A DNA stretch of 64,000 nucleotides from Polyangiaceae bacterium (GCA_020633235.1 JACKEA010000003.1:682001-746000); one strand, 5' to 3'. Positions 26,260 through 35,815 are shown, numbered from the stretch's first letter. Program-made: numbers and translations. Notes: generated from the sequence alone by a model not told the origin.

Positions 26260-27417
26260 TCAACTGGCCGACGCCAGCCGCTTGCCGTTCGCGGGAACCA
26301 GCTCGTGCGTCACCACGCAGATGTCCCCGTCCAGCCCCACCCCGTGCGAGAAGTTCTTCAACCGTTGGATCAGACTGCCGGTCACCTCGGTGCCCTTGGC
26401 CACGATGGTCATGCCGCTGGCGGCCTTGACGTCTTCTGCCAAGAGCATCCCGACACGCAACTCTGGAAGGGTGACCGTGCGCACGTTCACCACGGTGACG
26501 AGCGCGAAGGAGAGCTTCGGAAGCAGCGCGAGCAACTTGGGATCGTACGAGCTGGCCTGCCGCTCGAGCACGGCGATGGCAGCCGCAGCGGGCAAGCCTC
26601 GCGCTTCGAGCAGGTGATAGTCGTACACGAGACGCAGGACGCGAGCACCGAGGGGCGCACTTGCTGGCGGGCGGTCGCGAGTGCGTAGAAGCTCCCGCAC
26701 GAGCTCGAGGCGAGGAATGTTCGCGAGTAGCTGATCCCCGACTTCCGGCAGCCCGTCGATCATGCTCTGCTCCGCGGCGGACATCCGCTTGCCGTCGAAG
26801 TACCTCCGCAGCGTTTCCGGTGGCAGAGTGATGAGGGGCAGGTGACAGAGGAGCGCCGCCAGCTGAATGGACCATTGCTCCTTTTCGCCGATGGTATCGA
26901 GAACCTCGACGACGTACTGCTCGACCCGCCGCGCGCGACCGAAGGTGTCGGGCTGAGCCAGCGCCAAGGTGTCGAGCAGCGTCTGCACGCTGCCGCGCAG
27001 GGTCTTTTCCAGAAGCTCGCGCTCCGCCGTCAGCAGCCGGTGCTGCCGCACGGCGTCTTGGATGGTTGGCACCAGCACGTCCGGCGGACAGGGCTTGCTC
27101 AAGAAGCGAAACAGCTGGCCGTGATTGACCGCGCGAATGGCCTGCAAGAGGTCGCTCTGACCCGTGAGCAGCACGCGCACCATGTCCGGATCCAAGGCGC
27201 GGGCCCGCTCCAGGAACTCGGCGCCGTCCATGTTCGGCATGCGCATGTCGGAGATGACCACGGCGAAGGGGCCTTCGCTCTGGACGAGCTCCAGCGCCCG
27301 CGCACCACTCGGAGCCGTGGACACTTCGAACTCCCAGCCCAGCTGCCGCGCGAGGCCCTCGAGCACCAAGGGCTCGTCGTCCACCAACAGGATCCTCTCG
27401 AGAGCGGCCTCTTCCAT
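26260..27417 (-). CDS. Response regulator with degenerate HD-GYP-like output domain
   Basis: A protein of 385 residues. The receiver (about 8-125) is complete, with acidic pair DDE, phospho-acceptor Asp 57 in 'VVISDMRMPNMDG' and Lys in 'FLSKPCPP'. The rest resembles an HD-GYP/RpfG output domain, but the metal-binding HD of the family's 'HDIGK' site reads 'CHLPLITLP', and no GYP motif is seen. It is therefore unlikely to hydrolyse cyclic di-GMP and may bind it or act as a scaffold. It is the third gene of a module with a histidine kinase and an HDOD response regulator placed between flhB and flhA. Confidence 0.82.
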   Translation of the reverse strand: MEEAALERILLVDDEPLVLEGLARQLGWEFEVSTAPSGARALELVQSEGPFAVVISDMRMPNMDGAEFLERARALDPDMVRVLLTGQSDLLQAIRAVNHGQLFRFLSKPCPPDVLVPTIQDAVRQHRLLTAERELLEKTLRGSVQTLLDTLALAQPDTFGRARRVEQYVVEVLDTIGEKEQWSIQLAALLCHLPLITLPPETLRRYFDGKRMSAAEQSMIDGLPEVGDQLLANIPRLELVRELLRTRDRPPASAPLGARVLRLVYDYHLLEARGLPAAAAIAVLERQASSYDPKLLALLPKLSFALVTVVNVRTVTLPELRVGMLLAEDVKAASGMTIVAKGTEVTGSLIQRLKNFSHGVGLDGDICVVTHELVPANGKRLASAS

Positions 27418-27418
27418 C

Positions 27419-28609
27419 CTACTTCCCTCCGATAGCCTCGTCGCGGACGCGCCGAAGCGCGTCGACGGAGGCGTCCGCCTTCGTGATCTCCAGAAGGTCG
27501 CTCACCGTGGGGACTCCCTGACGACCGTTCGCCTCGTCCACCAATGCATGAGCGAACGCCAAGACGCTGGCCGTGTCCAGGCCGCGCCCCTCGAGCGCGT
27601 CTGGCGTGTGGTGCAGCGCGACCGCTTCGCTGATCACGTCCGGCAGCCCCCACAAGCTCAGGAGGTAAGCGCCAATCTCCGCGTGAGTGGTACCGAGCAC
27701 CTCACGCTCGACCTCCAGGCGGGGACGCTTCGCCGCCTGCTCGAGCACCGTGCTCAGTGCATCGGGACGCACCGACGCGAGCACCAAGAACCCGACATCG
27801 TGCTCGAGGCCGGTAATGAAGGAATCCGCTGCGATCTTCGCCGCGCTGATGGAATTGCTGAAGCGCCGCGCCAGGCGTTCGCCAACACGCGCCACCTGTA
27901 GGGATTCCTGTGCGCTTTCCTCGATGAAGGGCACGTGCTCCGGCCCGGCGCGAAAGGCGGTGGCCACTTCCGTGTCCAGCACGATGGCCTTCAGCACGTT
28001 GGTCCCGAGCCGCGCTACGGCTTGCTCGATGTCCGTGATGGGCGCCCGTCCCGCAAAAAACGCGGTGTTCACCAGCTGCAGGGCCTTGGTGGAGATGCCG
28101 ATGTCGCGACCAACGACGCCCGCGAGGTCCTTGGCTGAGCTCCGCGGCTCACACAGCACTCGATTCAGCTCGAAGAACACCTTCGGCTGCGCGGGAAGAC
28201 CCGTGAGGCCGCCTATCAGCTGCCGCAGCGCGGGGTCCTGAACGATCGACTTGAGGGTAGCGGCGCGTTCCAACGCGCCGCGAAGCTGCTCGGCCGGGCA
28301 GGGCTTGGTCAAGAACTGATGGGCAACGGGGAGGGCGCGAAGCGCGGCCTCCACTTCCGTATGCCCCGACAGCACCACCCGGGCCACACCCGGGAACCGG
28401 TCGTGGGCAGCTTGCAGCAGGTGTGCGCCATCGATTCCCGGCATCCGCATGTCGGTGACGAGCACGTCCACCTGCTCTTCCTCCAACACCTGGAGCGCCT
28501 CTTGGCCGCTGGTGCAGAAACGCATGTCCCACTGATCGTCGTAGCGAAACAAGAGGCGGCGTAGCCCCGCGAGCACGTTCGGCTCGTCGTCGACGAATAG
28601 AAGTCTCAT
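27419..28609 (-). CDS. Response regulator with HDOD output domain
   Basis: A protein of 396 residues. An intact receiver occupies about 1-120 (DDE, Asp 53 in 'DVLVTDMRMPGIDG', Lys in 'FLTKPCPAEQ'). An HDOD domain follows ('STKALQLVNTAFFAGRAP', 'FITGLEHDVGFLVLA', 'EAVALHHTPD'). The receiver is probably phosphorylated by the histidine kinase whose gene it overlaps by ATGA. It sits 1 bp upstream of the second response regulator, and both receivers share the same '(L/S)KPCP' pattern, so they may be alternative targets of one kinase. Confidence 0.88.
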   Translation of the reverse strand: MRLLFVDDEPNVLAGLRRLLFRYDDQWDMRFCTSGQEALQVLEEEQVDVLVTDMRMPGIDGAHLLQAAHDRFPGVARVVLSGHTEVEAALRALPVAHQFLTKPCPAEQLRGALERAATLKSIVQDPALRQLIGGLTGLPAQPKVFFELNRVLCEPRSSAKDLAGVVGRDIGISTKALQLVNTAFFAGRAPITDIEQAVARLGTNVLKAIVLDTEVATAFRAGPEHVPFIEESAQESLQVARVGERLARRFSNSISAAKIAADSFITGLEHDVGFLVLASVRPDALSTVLEQAAKRPRLEVEREVLGTTHAEIGAYLLSLWGLPDVISEAVALHHTPDALEGRGLDTASVLAFAHALVDEANGRQGVPTVSDLLEITKADASVDALRRVRDEAIGGK

Positions 28610-31014
28610 GCCGCATCCTCCCCGAGCGCCTCGCGCGCTCCTGCTACCGGTAGCTCGATGATGAACGTGGAGCCCTGACCAGGCTCGCTCTCCACTCGCA
28701 AGCGCCCGCCGTGCTTGTTCACGATCACGTGATGGGCAATCGCCAGCCCTTGCCCCGTGCCCTGCCCCACGGGTTTGGTCGTGAAGAAGGGATCGAAGAT
28801 CCGCTCCACGACGGACGTGGGCATCCCGCAACCGTCGTCCTTGACCGACACGACGACATGGTCGTTCGCCGCGTGCGTCGAGAGCACGATGCGCCCCTTT
28901 TCACCAGGCGCTGCCTCCACACGCGCCCGAATGGCGTGCGCGGCGTTGACGATCATGTTGAGGAACACTTGATTGAGGTCGTTCGAGAGGCCGCTTACCG
29001 GGGGCAAGCTCGCCTCCAAGTTCAGCTCGACGTCCGCCACGTACTTCCATTCGTTCCGGGCGACGGTGACGGTGGTGTCGATGCAACGGTTCACGTCCAC
29101 CAGCGTCCGCTCGGAGCCGGTACCCGGATGCGAGAACTCCTTCATCGCTTGCACGATGGTGGCGATGCGGTCGAGGCCCTCGAGGGACTGGGCCACGGCG
29201 CGAGGCACCTCGTCTCGCAGGTAGGTCAGTCGACACTTACGCTCGACGCGCTCGAGGGTCTTGCGCGCCTCTGGCCCGAGCCGTGGACGTGCGTCATCCC
29301 AAGCTTGGAACAGGGCCTTGAGACGCTCGATGGCATCGGACAGGAACTGCACGTTGTCACTCACGAACTGAGTGGGCGTGTTGATCTCGTGCGCGATTCC
29401 AGCGGACAAGCGGCCCACCGCCTCCAACTTGCGAGCGTGAAAGAGCTGCGCCTCCAAGCCCTTGCGGTCACTCACGTCCTCGACCACGACGATCACGAAC
29501 TGGGTTCCGGATGCGGATTCTTCTCGATTTGCCCACATGGCGATGGGCACGTCCTGTCCTTGTCGCTGGACCACGAGGTCGTCCGCCAGTCCACGGCCGC
29601 GTTTCCACGCGACGACGAGCGGCAGCTCCTTCTCCGGATAGCGCTCGTCGGTCTTGGCACGCCGCACGTCCAGAACTCGACTCCATGCATCGCCGGGACG
29701 GAAGTCGAACACCTGAGGCGTGAGCTCCATCGCCATTCGATTGGCGAACACCGGGCCGCCCGCTTCGACGACGAACACGCCCACGGGCAATGCCTCCAGG
29801 AAGCTTATCAGTCGAGCCTCTCGGCGCCGGCGTTCATCCGCCGCTTCCTTCTCGGCCGTCACGTCCTGGCACACGCCGATGAGCGCGCCGACGCTGCCGT
29901 CACCGCGACGCACGGCGCTGCCCCGAAGCGACAGGTGTCGATCTCCGTGGTCTCCGCGCACCCGAACGTAGAGTGCGAGGGGGTCACCATCGCTGAGCGC
30001 GGCAGCCAGCGCTTGGCGAAAGAATGGACGGTCCTCAGGGTGGATGAGCTCGATGAGCTCGTCCTTGGCGGCGTAGCGTGGACCCGACGCCCCCCGTCCG
30101 AGCAAGCTGCGGATCTGACCATCTCCTTCGAAACGCCGGTGTTCCACGGAGTAATGCCACGTGGTCGTCGACCCCGCCCCCAGCGCGAGCGCCAGTTGCT
30201 CGTCGCGTTCTCGCAGTCGCTGCATGGTGCGACGCCGCGAGCGCGCGGCCCGCTCGGCTCGACGCAATGCCCGGGCGAGCTGCCCGCGCGCTTGTGCATG
30301 GTGTTGTGCCAAAGCGCCGAGCGGCAATGCATAGGCAATCCAGCGCAACATGTGCGCTGCCCCGAAGCCCAAACCGTAGTCCTTCGTTGCGACAACCATG
30401 GCTAGCTGCGCCGCCAGCGCCGGAGCCAGCACCCAACGCAGGGCGTCGTCGATGGTGCTCGAGCAGGCGCGATGACGGAGCTGGAGTAGAATGAAGGCGA
30501 GCGCCACTAGTCCCACGCAGGTCGCGTCGCCGAAGGGAGGCAGCGCCCAAGACGCCAAGATCAGAACGGCAGCCAGGGCAGGCAGCCCCAAGCGCCTCTG
30601 ACCAGCGTTCCAGCGTCGAGAAACCTCGGAACCGACCGTCAGCATCAACGCCGGATAGACCCCTGTCGCAAGCCAGCCTTCGTAGCTGTCGGTCGGGCTC
30701 GGCCGGCCCAGGGAGTGGCCCGCGTGAATCGCCTCCAGGGCTGCAGAGCCCAGAAACGCAAGCCCGAGCAACAGCGTCGCGGCAGATCCCTCGGCGTCGA
30801 TCTCGTATTCGTACAAGAGGGCAAGGCCGGTGAACGCCGCGGCAGCGACGCTCAACCCTTCTACCAAAACGTGGCCCGCGGACCCGAACGAGAATCCCGT
30901 GATGTACCCCACGCCCAAACGCTCGCCCACCGGCACCAACACCAGCGCCAGGGAAACCAATCCCCCCACCACCAAGAAGGTCCGGGGCAATCGGGATCGG
31001 GTGCGTGGACTCAT
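28606..31014 (-). CDS. Membrane-bound PAS sensor histidine kinase
   Basis: A protein of 802 residues. Residues about 10-235 contain seven or eight membrane helices of a MASE-like sensor. A basic coiled segment and one or two PAS/PAC domains follow at about 260-510 ('TTTWHYSVEHRRFEGDGQ', 'VGALIGVCQDVTAEKEA'). The phospho-acceptor His is near 541 in 'GRLSAGIAHEINTPTQFV', and the HATPase domain at the C-terminus has 'NAAHAI', 'DDGCGMP' and 'GTGQGLAIAHHVI'. It is translated together with the HDOD response regulator (ATGA overlap) and lies 41 bp after flhB, so it is probably expressed with early flagellar genes. Confidence 0.88.
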   Translation of the reverse strand: MSPRTRSRLPRTFLVVGGLVSLALVLVPVGERLGVGYITGFSFGSAGHVLVEGLSVAAAAFTGLALLYEYEIDAEGSAATLLLGLAFLGSAALEAIHAGHSLGRPSPTDSYEGWLATGVYPALMLTVGSEVSRRWNAGQRRLGLPALAAVLILASWALPPFGDATCVGLVALAFILLQLRHRACSSTIDDALRWVLAPALAAQLAMVVATKDYGLGFGAAHMLRWIAYALPLGALAQHHAQARGQLARALRRAERAARSRRRTMQRLRERDEQLALALGAGSTTTWHYSVEHRRFEGDGQIRSLLGRGASGPRYAAKDELIELIHPEDRPFFRQALAAALSDGDPLALYVRVRGDHGDRHLSLRGSAVRRGDGSVGALIGVCQDVTAEKEAADERRRREARLISFLEALPVGVFVVEAGGPVFANRMAMELTPQVFDFRPGDAWSRVLDVRRAKTDERYPEKELPLVVAWKRGRGLADDLVVQRQGQDVPIAMWANREESASGTQFVIVVVEDVSDRKGLEAQLFHARKLEAVGRLSAGIAHEINTPTQFVSDNVQFLSDAIERLKALFQAWDDARPRLGPEARKTLERVERKCRLTYLRDEVPRAVAQSLEGLDRIATIVQAMKEFSHPGTGSERTLVDVNRCIDTTVTVARNEWKYVADVELNLEASLPPVSGLSNDLNQVFLNMIVNAAHAIRARVEAAPGEKGRIVLSTHAANDHVVVSVKDDGCGMPTSVVERIFDPFFTTKPVGQGTGQGLAIAHHVIVNKHGGRLRVESEPGQGSTFIIELPVAGAREALGEDAA

Positions 31015-31055
31015 ACGCTGAGATGAACGGCAAAAACGTCCACGTGTTGAGGGAA

Positions 31056-32123
31056 CTATGCCCGTACCCCTCGATTCCGCATGCGGAACACGAAGGCGAG
31101 CACCTCGGCCACCGCCGCGTAGAGCTCCATCGGAATGGTTTTGCCGGTCTTCACCCGCTCCGCCAGGGTGCGTGCCAACGGGACGTTCTCCACCGCGACG
31201 ATGCCGTACTCCTTGGCGAGCTTCTTGATGTATTGCGCCACCTCGTCGTAGCCCTTGGCTACGACGACAGGGGCGCCTTCCTCGGGTCGATAGCGCAAGG
31301 CGACGGCCACGTGGGTGGGGTTGGTGACGACGACGTCCGCAGTCTTCACCTCCTTTGCGATGTTCCGTCGCAACATCTCACGCGCCTTCGCGCGCTGGCG
31401 GCTCTTGACTCGGGGGTCACCTTCCTGCTGCTTGAACTCGTCCTTCATCTCCTGGTGGCTCATGCGGATTTGCTTCTCATGGCGGAACCAAGAGGTCGCG
31501 TAATCGATGGCCGAGAGCACCGCGAGGGCAAGGGTGGACCAGAGTGCCAGACGGCTGGCGATGTCGAGCAGCGCTTCGATACCGCCGGAAAGTGGCGTGC
31601 GCGACAGCCGAGTGAGCGCCGGGAATGCGTCGCGACAGACCTTGTAAGCGACTCCCCCTACGACCGCGACGCGGCCTAGGGCGAGGGCGGTGTTGCTGGC
31701 TCCGGTCTGGGGCGAGAAGAGCTGCTTCAGCTTTCCGAGCGGCGCCAAACGGTTCCACTTCGGCTCCACCAGCTCGAGCCTCGGCATGTAGCCGGCCTCG
31801 GCGAAGCCCATGGCCACCGCGGCGGCCGCAGCCACCAGCGCGATGGGAAGTGCGATCAACGCCAGGCTCGTCATCGCTTGGCCAGCGATGCGCGTCACGC
31901 CAGCCGAGCGCAGTTGATCGGTCTGGGAGAAGCAGGCACTGGCGAGCTCCCTCAGCTCTGCCCCCAGCTGCTTCTGAAACACCATCAGCCCGGCCAGCAC
32001 CGCCAGTGACGCCGCCACCGCTGCGGCGTCACGCGAGCGCGGGAACTGTCCGTCTTCGCGGGCCTTCTTTCGTCGTTCTGGTGTGGCCTCTAAGGTCTTT
32101 TCGCTGTCGTCGTGCTCGGACAT
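31056..32123 (-). CDS. flhB: Flagellar export switch protein FlhB
   Basis: A protein of 355 residues. The cytoplasmic N-terminus is charged, four membrane helices follow, and the C-terminal cytoplasmic domain carries the self-cleaving Asn-Pro-Thr-His motif near residue 268 ('VVVTNPTHVAVALRY'). Cleavage there lets FlhB switch from rod/hook to filament export together with FliK. It is the last structural gene of the flgB operon, 7 bp after fliR. Confidence 0.95.
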   Translation of the reverse strand: MSEHDDSEKTLEATPERRKKAREDGQFPRSRDAAAVAASLAVLAGLMVFQKQLGAELRELASACFSQTDQLRSAGVTRIAGQAMTSLALIALPIALVAAAAAVAMGFAEAGYMPRLELVEPKWNRLAPLGKLKQLFSPQTGASNTALALGRVAVVGGVAYKVCRDAFPALTRLSRTPLSGGIEALLDIASRLALWSTLALAVLSAIDYATSWFRHEKQIRMSHQEMKDEFKQQEGDPRVKSRQRAKAREMLRRNIAKEVKTADVVVTNPTHVAVALRYRPEEGAPVVVAKGYDEVAQYIKKLAKEYGIVAVENVPLARTLAERVKTGKTIPMELYAAVAEVLAFVFRMRNRGVRA

Positions 32124-32130
32124 GGCGCCC

Positions 32131-32904
32131 TCAAGTCATCACTTGTGTGAGGACGGTCTCGAGCCGACCGCCAAGGCGAGACACCTCGGCGAGCAGTTGG
32201 TAGGCGGTGTCCGGCGCCGCAAGGATCAGCACCAGCCCTCCAACGGAGAGCGTGACCGCGAAACCGATCGAGAAGATCTGCATTGCAGGAGCAGCTCGCG
32301 ACACGAAGGCCAGTGCGACCTGCACCATGAACAGGATCGCGAGCACCGGGATCGCGATGCGAACCCCGGCTTCGAGAGCACTCACGGAGAGATCCACCAG
32401 GCCCGGCACGCTGGCCTCCACGTGCGGGATGCCTCCGAGGGGCACCATGCGAAAGCTGGTCAGGACTGCGCTGATCACGACGCGGTGCGCTCCCGCGAGC
32501 AGAGCCAAGAGGATCGCGAAGTGGCGGAACAGCTTGGCCAGCACCGTCTGGGTACCGTGCAGGGACGGGTCGAAGACCTGAGCCACTCCGAGCCCCATGG
32601 GCGGCCCGATCACGTCGGCCGCGATCTCCGCCACGGCGATGGTGAGCCGCACCACGAACCCCATGGCCAACCCCAGGATGAGCTCCGAAACCACTGCCAG
32701 AAGCAGGCTGAGCGGCGAGTCTCCCACGCCCGGCTCAACGCCGATGTGCCCATGGACGGCAATGGCCAGCACGATCGTCAGGCCTGCCTTCACGCGCATG
32801 GGCGCCGCGCTCCAGGACAGCGGCGCAATCATCACCAGCCCCGAGATGCGCGTCATCGCCAGAACCAGCGCGACGATCTCGGCTATGACGAGGCGATCGA
32901 GCAC
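32131..32904 (-). CDS. fliR: Flagellar export gate protein FliR
   Basis: A protein of 257 residues with six or so membrane helices and no soluble domain, the usual size of FliR. It forms the core of the export gate with FliP and FliQ. Family features include 'TRISGLVMIAPLSWSAAPMR' and 'ADVIGPPMGLGVAQVFDP'. The order fliP-fliQ-fliR-flhB is the standard one and supports the call. It starts 4 bp after fliQ. Confidence 0.93.
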   Translation of the reverse strand: MLDRLVIAEIVALVLAMTRISGLVMIAPLSWSAAPMRVKAGLTIVLAIAVHGHIGVEPGVGDSPLSLLLAVVSELILGLAMGFVVRLTIAVAEIAADVIGPPMGLGVAQVFDPSLHGTQTVLAKLFRHFAILLALLAGAHRVVISAVLTSFRMVPLGGIPHVEASVPGLVDLSVSALEAGVRIAIPVLAILFMVQVALAFVSRAAPAMQIFSIGFAVTLSVGGLVLILAAPDTAYQLLAEVSRLGGRLETVLTQVMT

Positions 32905-32908
32905 ACCA

Positions 32909-33178
32909 TCACCGCGTCACTTCCGTGATCGAAGCGATGGTTCGAGAGGTGTAATCCACCAGCTGGCGGAGCGTCCAAGAACCGAGGACGATGAACGTGG
33001 CAGAGATCACGAGGAGCTTCGATACATAGCTGATGCTCGCTTCGTTGACCTGCGTGGCAGCCTGAAGCACGCCCACGATGAGCCCGACCACGAGAGCGGC
33101 GAGCAGCATCGGCCCGGCCACGATGGCCGCGGCGATCATCGCGTTGCGGAGCAACTCCACTGCGCCGTCGGTCGTCAC
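32909..33178 (-). CDS. fliQ: Flagellar export gate protein FliQ
   Basis: A protein of 89 residues with two membrane helices, starting at a GTG that overlaps the fliP stop (GTGA). Recognisable segments are 'GPMLLAALVVGLIVGVLQAA' and 'TQVNEASISYVSKLL', which are diagnostic of FliQ. Longer frames through this region are open but belong to fliP's other frames. It packs around the FliP-FliR pore of the export gate. Confidence 0.94.
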   Translation of the reverse strand: MTTDGAVELLRNAMIAAAIVAGPMLLAALVVGLIVGVLQAATQVNEASISYVSKLLVISATFIVLGSWTLRQLVDYTSRTIASITEVTR

Positions 33179-33831
33179 GAGAAGCTCCTCAGCAGGGATC
33201 CCGCCAGCAGGTTCCAACCATCGACCAGCACGAAGAGCAGCAGCTTGATCGGCAAGCTCAGCGTGGTGGGCGGCACCATCATCATGCCCATGCTCATGAG
33301 CAAGGAGGACACCGCCAAGTCCACGACCAGGAAGGGCAACAGCACGATGACACCCATCTGGAAGGCCGTGGTGAGCTCGGAGATCACGAACGCCGGAATC
33401 GCAAACGTGAGCGGAACGTCCTTGGCCGACTGAGGCAACGGTTCGTTGGTCACGTCGTAGAAGAGCTGCAGATCCGCTTCGCGCGTCTGCCGCAACATGA
33501 AGCTCTCGAGCGGTTCCACCGCGCGTTCCAAGGCTTGAACCTCGGTGATGGCGCCGGCCTGATAGGGATCGTAGGCCACGCGTTTCATTTCGTCGAACAC
33601 CGGCGCCATGGTGAACAGCGTCAGGAACAGGGACAGGCCGATGATGACCTGGCTGGGCGGCGTCTGGGTGCCGATGCCTTGGCGAACGAAGGACAGCACG
33701 ACGACGGTGCGCACGAACGACGTGCAGGTGAGCACGATGGCGGGCAACAGCGACAGCAGCGTGACGATCAGGAGCAGCTTGAGCGATGGCGCAAGCTGCT
33801 GTCCCGAAAGCGCCGTGTCGAGACCAATCAT
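33175..33831 (-). CDS. fliP: Flagellar export gate protein FliP
   Basis: A protein of 218 residues with four membrane helices. Diagnostic segments are 'TCTSFVRTVVVLSFVRQGIG', 'PPSQVIIGLSLFLTLFTMAP' and 'FVISELTTAFQMGVIVLLPF'. Five FliP subunits form the ring of the export pore. It is shorter than FliP proteins that carry a cleaved signal peptide; here the chain starts close to the first helix. The start overlaps the fliO stop by ATGA. Confidence 0.95.
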   Translation of the reverse strand: MIGLDTALSGQQLAPSLKLLLIVTLLSLLPAIVLTCTSFVRTVVVLSFVRQGIGTQTPPSQVIIGLSLFLTLFTMAPVFDEMKRVAYDPYQAGAITEVQALERAVEPLESFMLRQTREADLQLFYDVTNEPLPQSAKDVPLTFAIPAFVISELTTAFQMGVIVLLPFLVVDLAVSSLLMSMGMMMVPPTTLSLPIKLLLFVLVDGWNLLAGSLLRSFS

Positions 33832-34466
33832 GACAGGCGCTCCAGCCGGCGCACGAGGCCAGCGGCCTGGCTCTCCACCTCCACGATGGGCTGGGATCGC
33901 ACGAAGCGGTCCTGCGTCCGCTCGGCAATGGCCAACGCGGGCTCCACTGCTGGTTCTGGCGCCGGGTCTCTTCGACCCAACGCGATACGCAAGGCGTCCA
34001 CGAATCCCGGCGGCTTGATTTCGTCCTCCGGCTCCGGTGCCTCGACCGGCTCCTCAGGCTTTTCGTCATCGAGCCACGCGAGACAGCTCACCGCGTGATC
34101 CGTGACCCCGAGCAGCACCCGTCGCCCCCCCACCCGCGCGACCACTGCATGAGCCTTCGGACCTACGCGCTGGGCTTCCTCCACCGTGATGGCCTTTGCA
34201 CCGGAGCGTTTGACGGCGCCGCGCCGCTTGCTGCGAAGCACGAACGCGCCGCCCCCGAGCAGGGCCAGCACGACCAACAAGGCCCCCGTGCGCCAGGGCG
34301 TGGGTCCGGGGTCTCGACGCGCGACCGACAGCGTTGGAGGCGTCGTTCGATGAGCGAGCCAGCTGCGGTTGCCCGAGGTGGAGGCGTCGGGCGCCTCGTC
34401 CGCCGCCGCGGGGCCCGCGGTGAGTAGCAGGGCAAAAAGCAGGGCCGTGGCCACGCTCCGCATCAT
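33828..34466 (-). CDS. fliO: Flagellar export assembly protein FliO
   Basis: A protein of 212 residues with an N-terminal signal peptide (cleavage near AAA-DE), a short periplasmic part, one membrane helix at about 60-78 ('GALLVVLALLGGGAFVL') and a basic then acidic cytoplasmic tail. FliO helps FliP assemble. The family is weakly conserved; the call rests on the helix followed by 'GPKAHAVVARVGGRRVLLGV', which is the FliO pattern, and on its place between fliN and fliP. Confidence 0.85.
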   Translation of the reverse strand: MMRSVATALLFALLLTAGPAAADEAPDASTSGNRSWLAHRTTPPTLSVARRDPGPTPWRTGALLVVLALLGGGAFVLRSKRRGAVKRSGAKAITVEEAQRVGPKAHAVVARVGGRRVLLGVTDHAVSCLAWLDDEKPEEPVEAPEPEDEIKPPGFVDALRIALGRRDPAPEPAVEPALAIAERTQDRFVRSQPIVEVESQAAGLVRRLERLS

Positions 34467-34864
34467 TGCCTCCGAGGCCCCGCGTTCTCGTCGCCGACCA
34501 GGACCTCCGTGAGGCGAATGCCGTAGCGTTCACCGACGACCACGGCCTCGCCGCGAGCGATCAGGCGGTCGTTCACGTAGATGTCGAGGGGCTCGCCGTT
34601 CGCCTTCGAGAGCTCGACCACCGAACCGGGACCGAGCCTGAGCACGTCCGAGACCTTCAGCGACTTGCGACCAAGCTCGATGGTGACCTGAACCGGCACG
34701 TCCATCACGAAGCCGAGAGAATCGATGCCCCTGAGCGCCGGCGGCGGCGACTGATCCGCGGACGGAGCCGAGAGCGGAGAAATCGGCCCGGCGTCACCAA
34801 CCAGTGACGCCGCTTGACCGGGAACCGACGGAGTGACGCTGTCGCTCATTTCGCCCTCCGACAT
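34463..34864 (-). CDS. fliN: Flagellar switch protein FliN
   Basis: A protein of 133 residues. The N-terminal 45 residues are Ser/Pro-rich and variable; the C-terminal part is a SpoA domain ('DVPVQVTIELGRKSLKVSDV', 'GEPLDIYVNDRLIARGEAVV'). It forms the lower C-ring that sets rotation direction and docks the FliH-FliI export ATPase. It begins directly after the fliM stop and overlaps fliO by four bases. Confidence 0.95.
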   Translation of the reverse strand: MSEGEMSDSVTPSVPGQAASLVGDAGPISPLSAPSADQSPPPALRGIDSLGFVMDVPVQVTIELGRKSLKVSDVLRLGPGSVVELSKANGEPLDIYVNDRLIARGEAVVVGERYGIRLTEVLVGDENAGPRRQ

Positions 34865-35815
34865 TCATTCTTCGTGCCGACCGCGAATCCGCACTGACAA
34901 CTGCCCCCGTGACGTGACGGGAACCGCAGCAAACTTGGGAATTCCCCCCACGCGGACCTCCACGGCGTCGTCCAGCGCGGTGGAGAGCCGAAGCACCTGC
35001 CCCACCTGAAGTGTCAAAACGTGCCGTAGTCCGAGTGTCAAAGTTCCGAGCACCGCCATCACCTCGACGGGGACGTCCAGCAGTGCCTCCGCCATGCGCG
35101 GGTCACCGGCGGCGGGGTCCTCGTCGTGCGCCTGCTCGCGCGCCGCTGCTTCCAGCGCTTCGGCGCTGAGCGAGATCTGGATTACGGCTTCTTCCAGCAT
35201 TCCCTCGAAGAAACACTCGACCGTCAGTCCGTCCGTCTCCGGGATCTCGACGGGATCGTCGACGGCGAGGCTTCGCGCCGCAACGACCTTCATGCGGATG
35301 TCGACCTGGTCTTCGACGGCCAGGCACAGGTCCTGCGCCAAGGAATTGGCGATCCGTGTGACGAGGGCGGCTTGGGCCAAGGACAAGCCCGTCGTCAGGG
35401 GCCCGACGTTCGACGCGTCGCCCCCCAGGGCACCATCCAGCAACAGGGCGAGGGCACCGGCGTTCAACGTCAGTCGTCCCCAGGCGGAGGACTCCTCCGC
35501 CTCGAGCCGAACCTCGAAGGTGGTCTCCTTGATCACCTGAACGGAGCTCAACGCGTCGCTGATGGACACGGGAAGTGGGATGAGGCGCGCCCGACGACGC
35601 ACCAGAAATGGCAGCGTTCGCCGCGCGGCCCGTGCAAAGCCCGCACCCACGAGCCCCATGGCGTGCATGGCTGCTCTCAGGTGGCGCTCTTTGCCCGTTA
35701 GGTCGACGACGCGGGCGCCTCCCCGCTCGGACCGTACGGGTCTGTCCGAAAAGAATACCGGCCGCTTCGATGCCCGATTCTCGCTATCGACCCGTGGCGT
35801 GAGCGAGTTCGCCAT
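34865..35815 (-). CDS. fliM: Flagellar switch protein FliM
   Basis: A protein of 316 residues. The middle domain binds FliG and the C-terminal SpoA domain pairs with FliN ('LTLGLRHVLTLQVGQVLRLS'). The order fliL-fliM-fliN supports the call. The N-terminus lacks an obvious EIDALL-type CheY-binding peptide, so coupling to phospho-CheY is uncertain. The middle domain is divergent from well-known FliM, which lowers certainty slightly. Confidence 0.86.
   Translation of the reverse strand: MANSLTPRVDSENRASKRPVFFSDRPVRSERGGARVVDLTGKERHLRAAMHAMGLVGAGFARAARRTLPFLVRRRARLIPLPVSISDALSSVQVIKETTFEVRLEAEESSAWGRLTLNAGALALLLDGALGGDASNVGPLTTGLSLAQAALVTRIANSLAQDLCLAVEDQVDIRMKVVAARSLAVDDPVEIPETDGLTVECFFEGMLEEAVIQISLSAEALEAAAREQAHDEDPAAGDPRMAEALLDVPVEVMAVLGTLTLGLRHVLTLQVGQVLRLSTALDDAVEVRVGGIPKFAAVPVTSRGQLSVRIRGRHEE

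Noticed and set aside
27419..28831. Longer frame of the HDOD response regulator reaching 28831
   Set aside because: The extra 74 codons lie over the histidine kinase gene in another frame and have shadow composition; the ATG at 28609 overlaps the kinase stop and begins exactly at the receiver domain.
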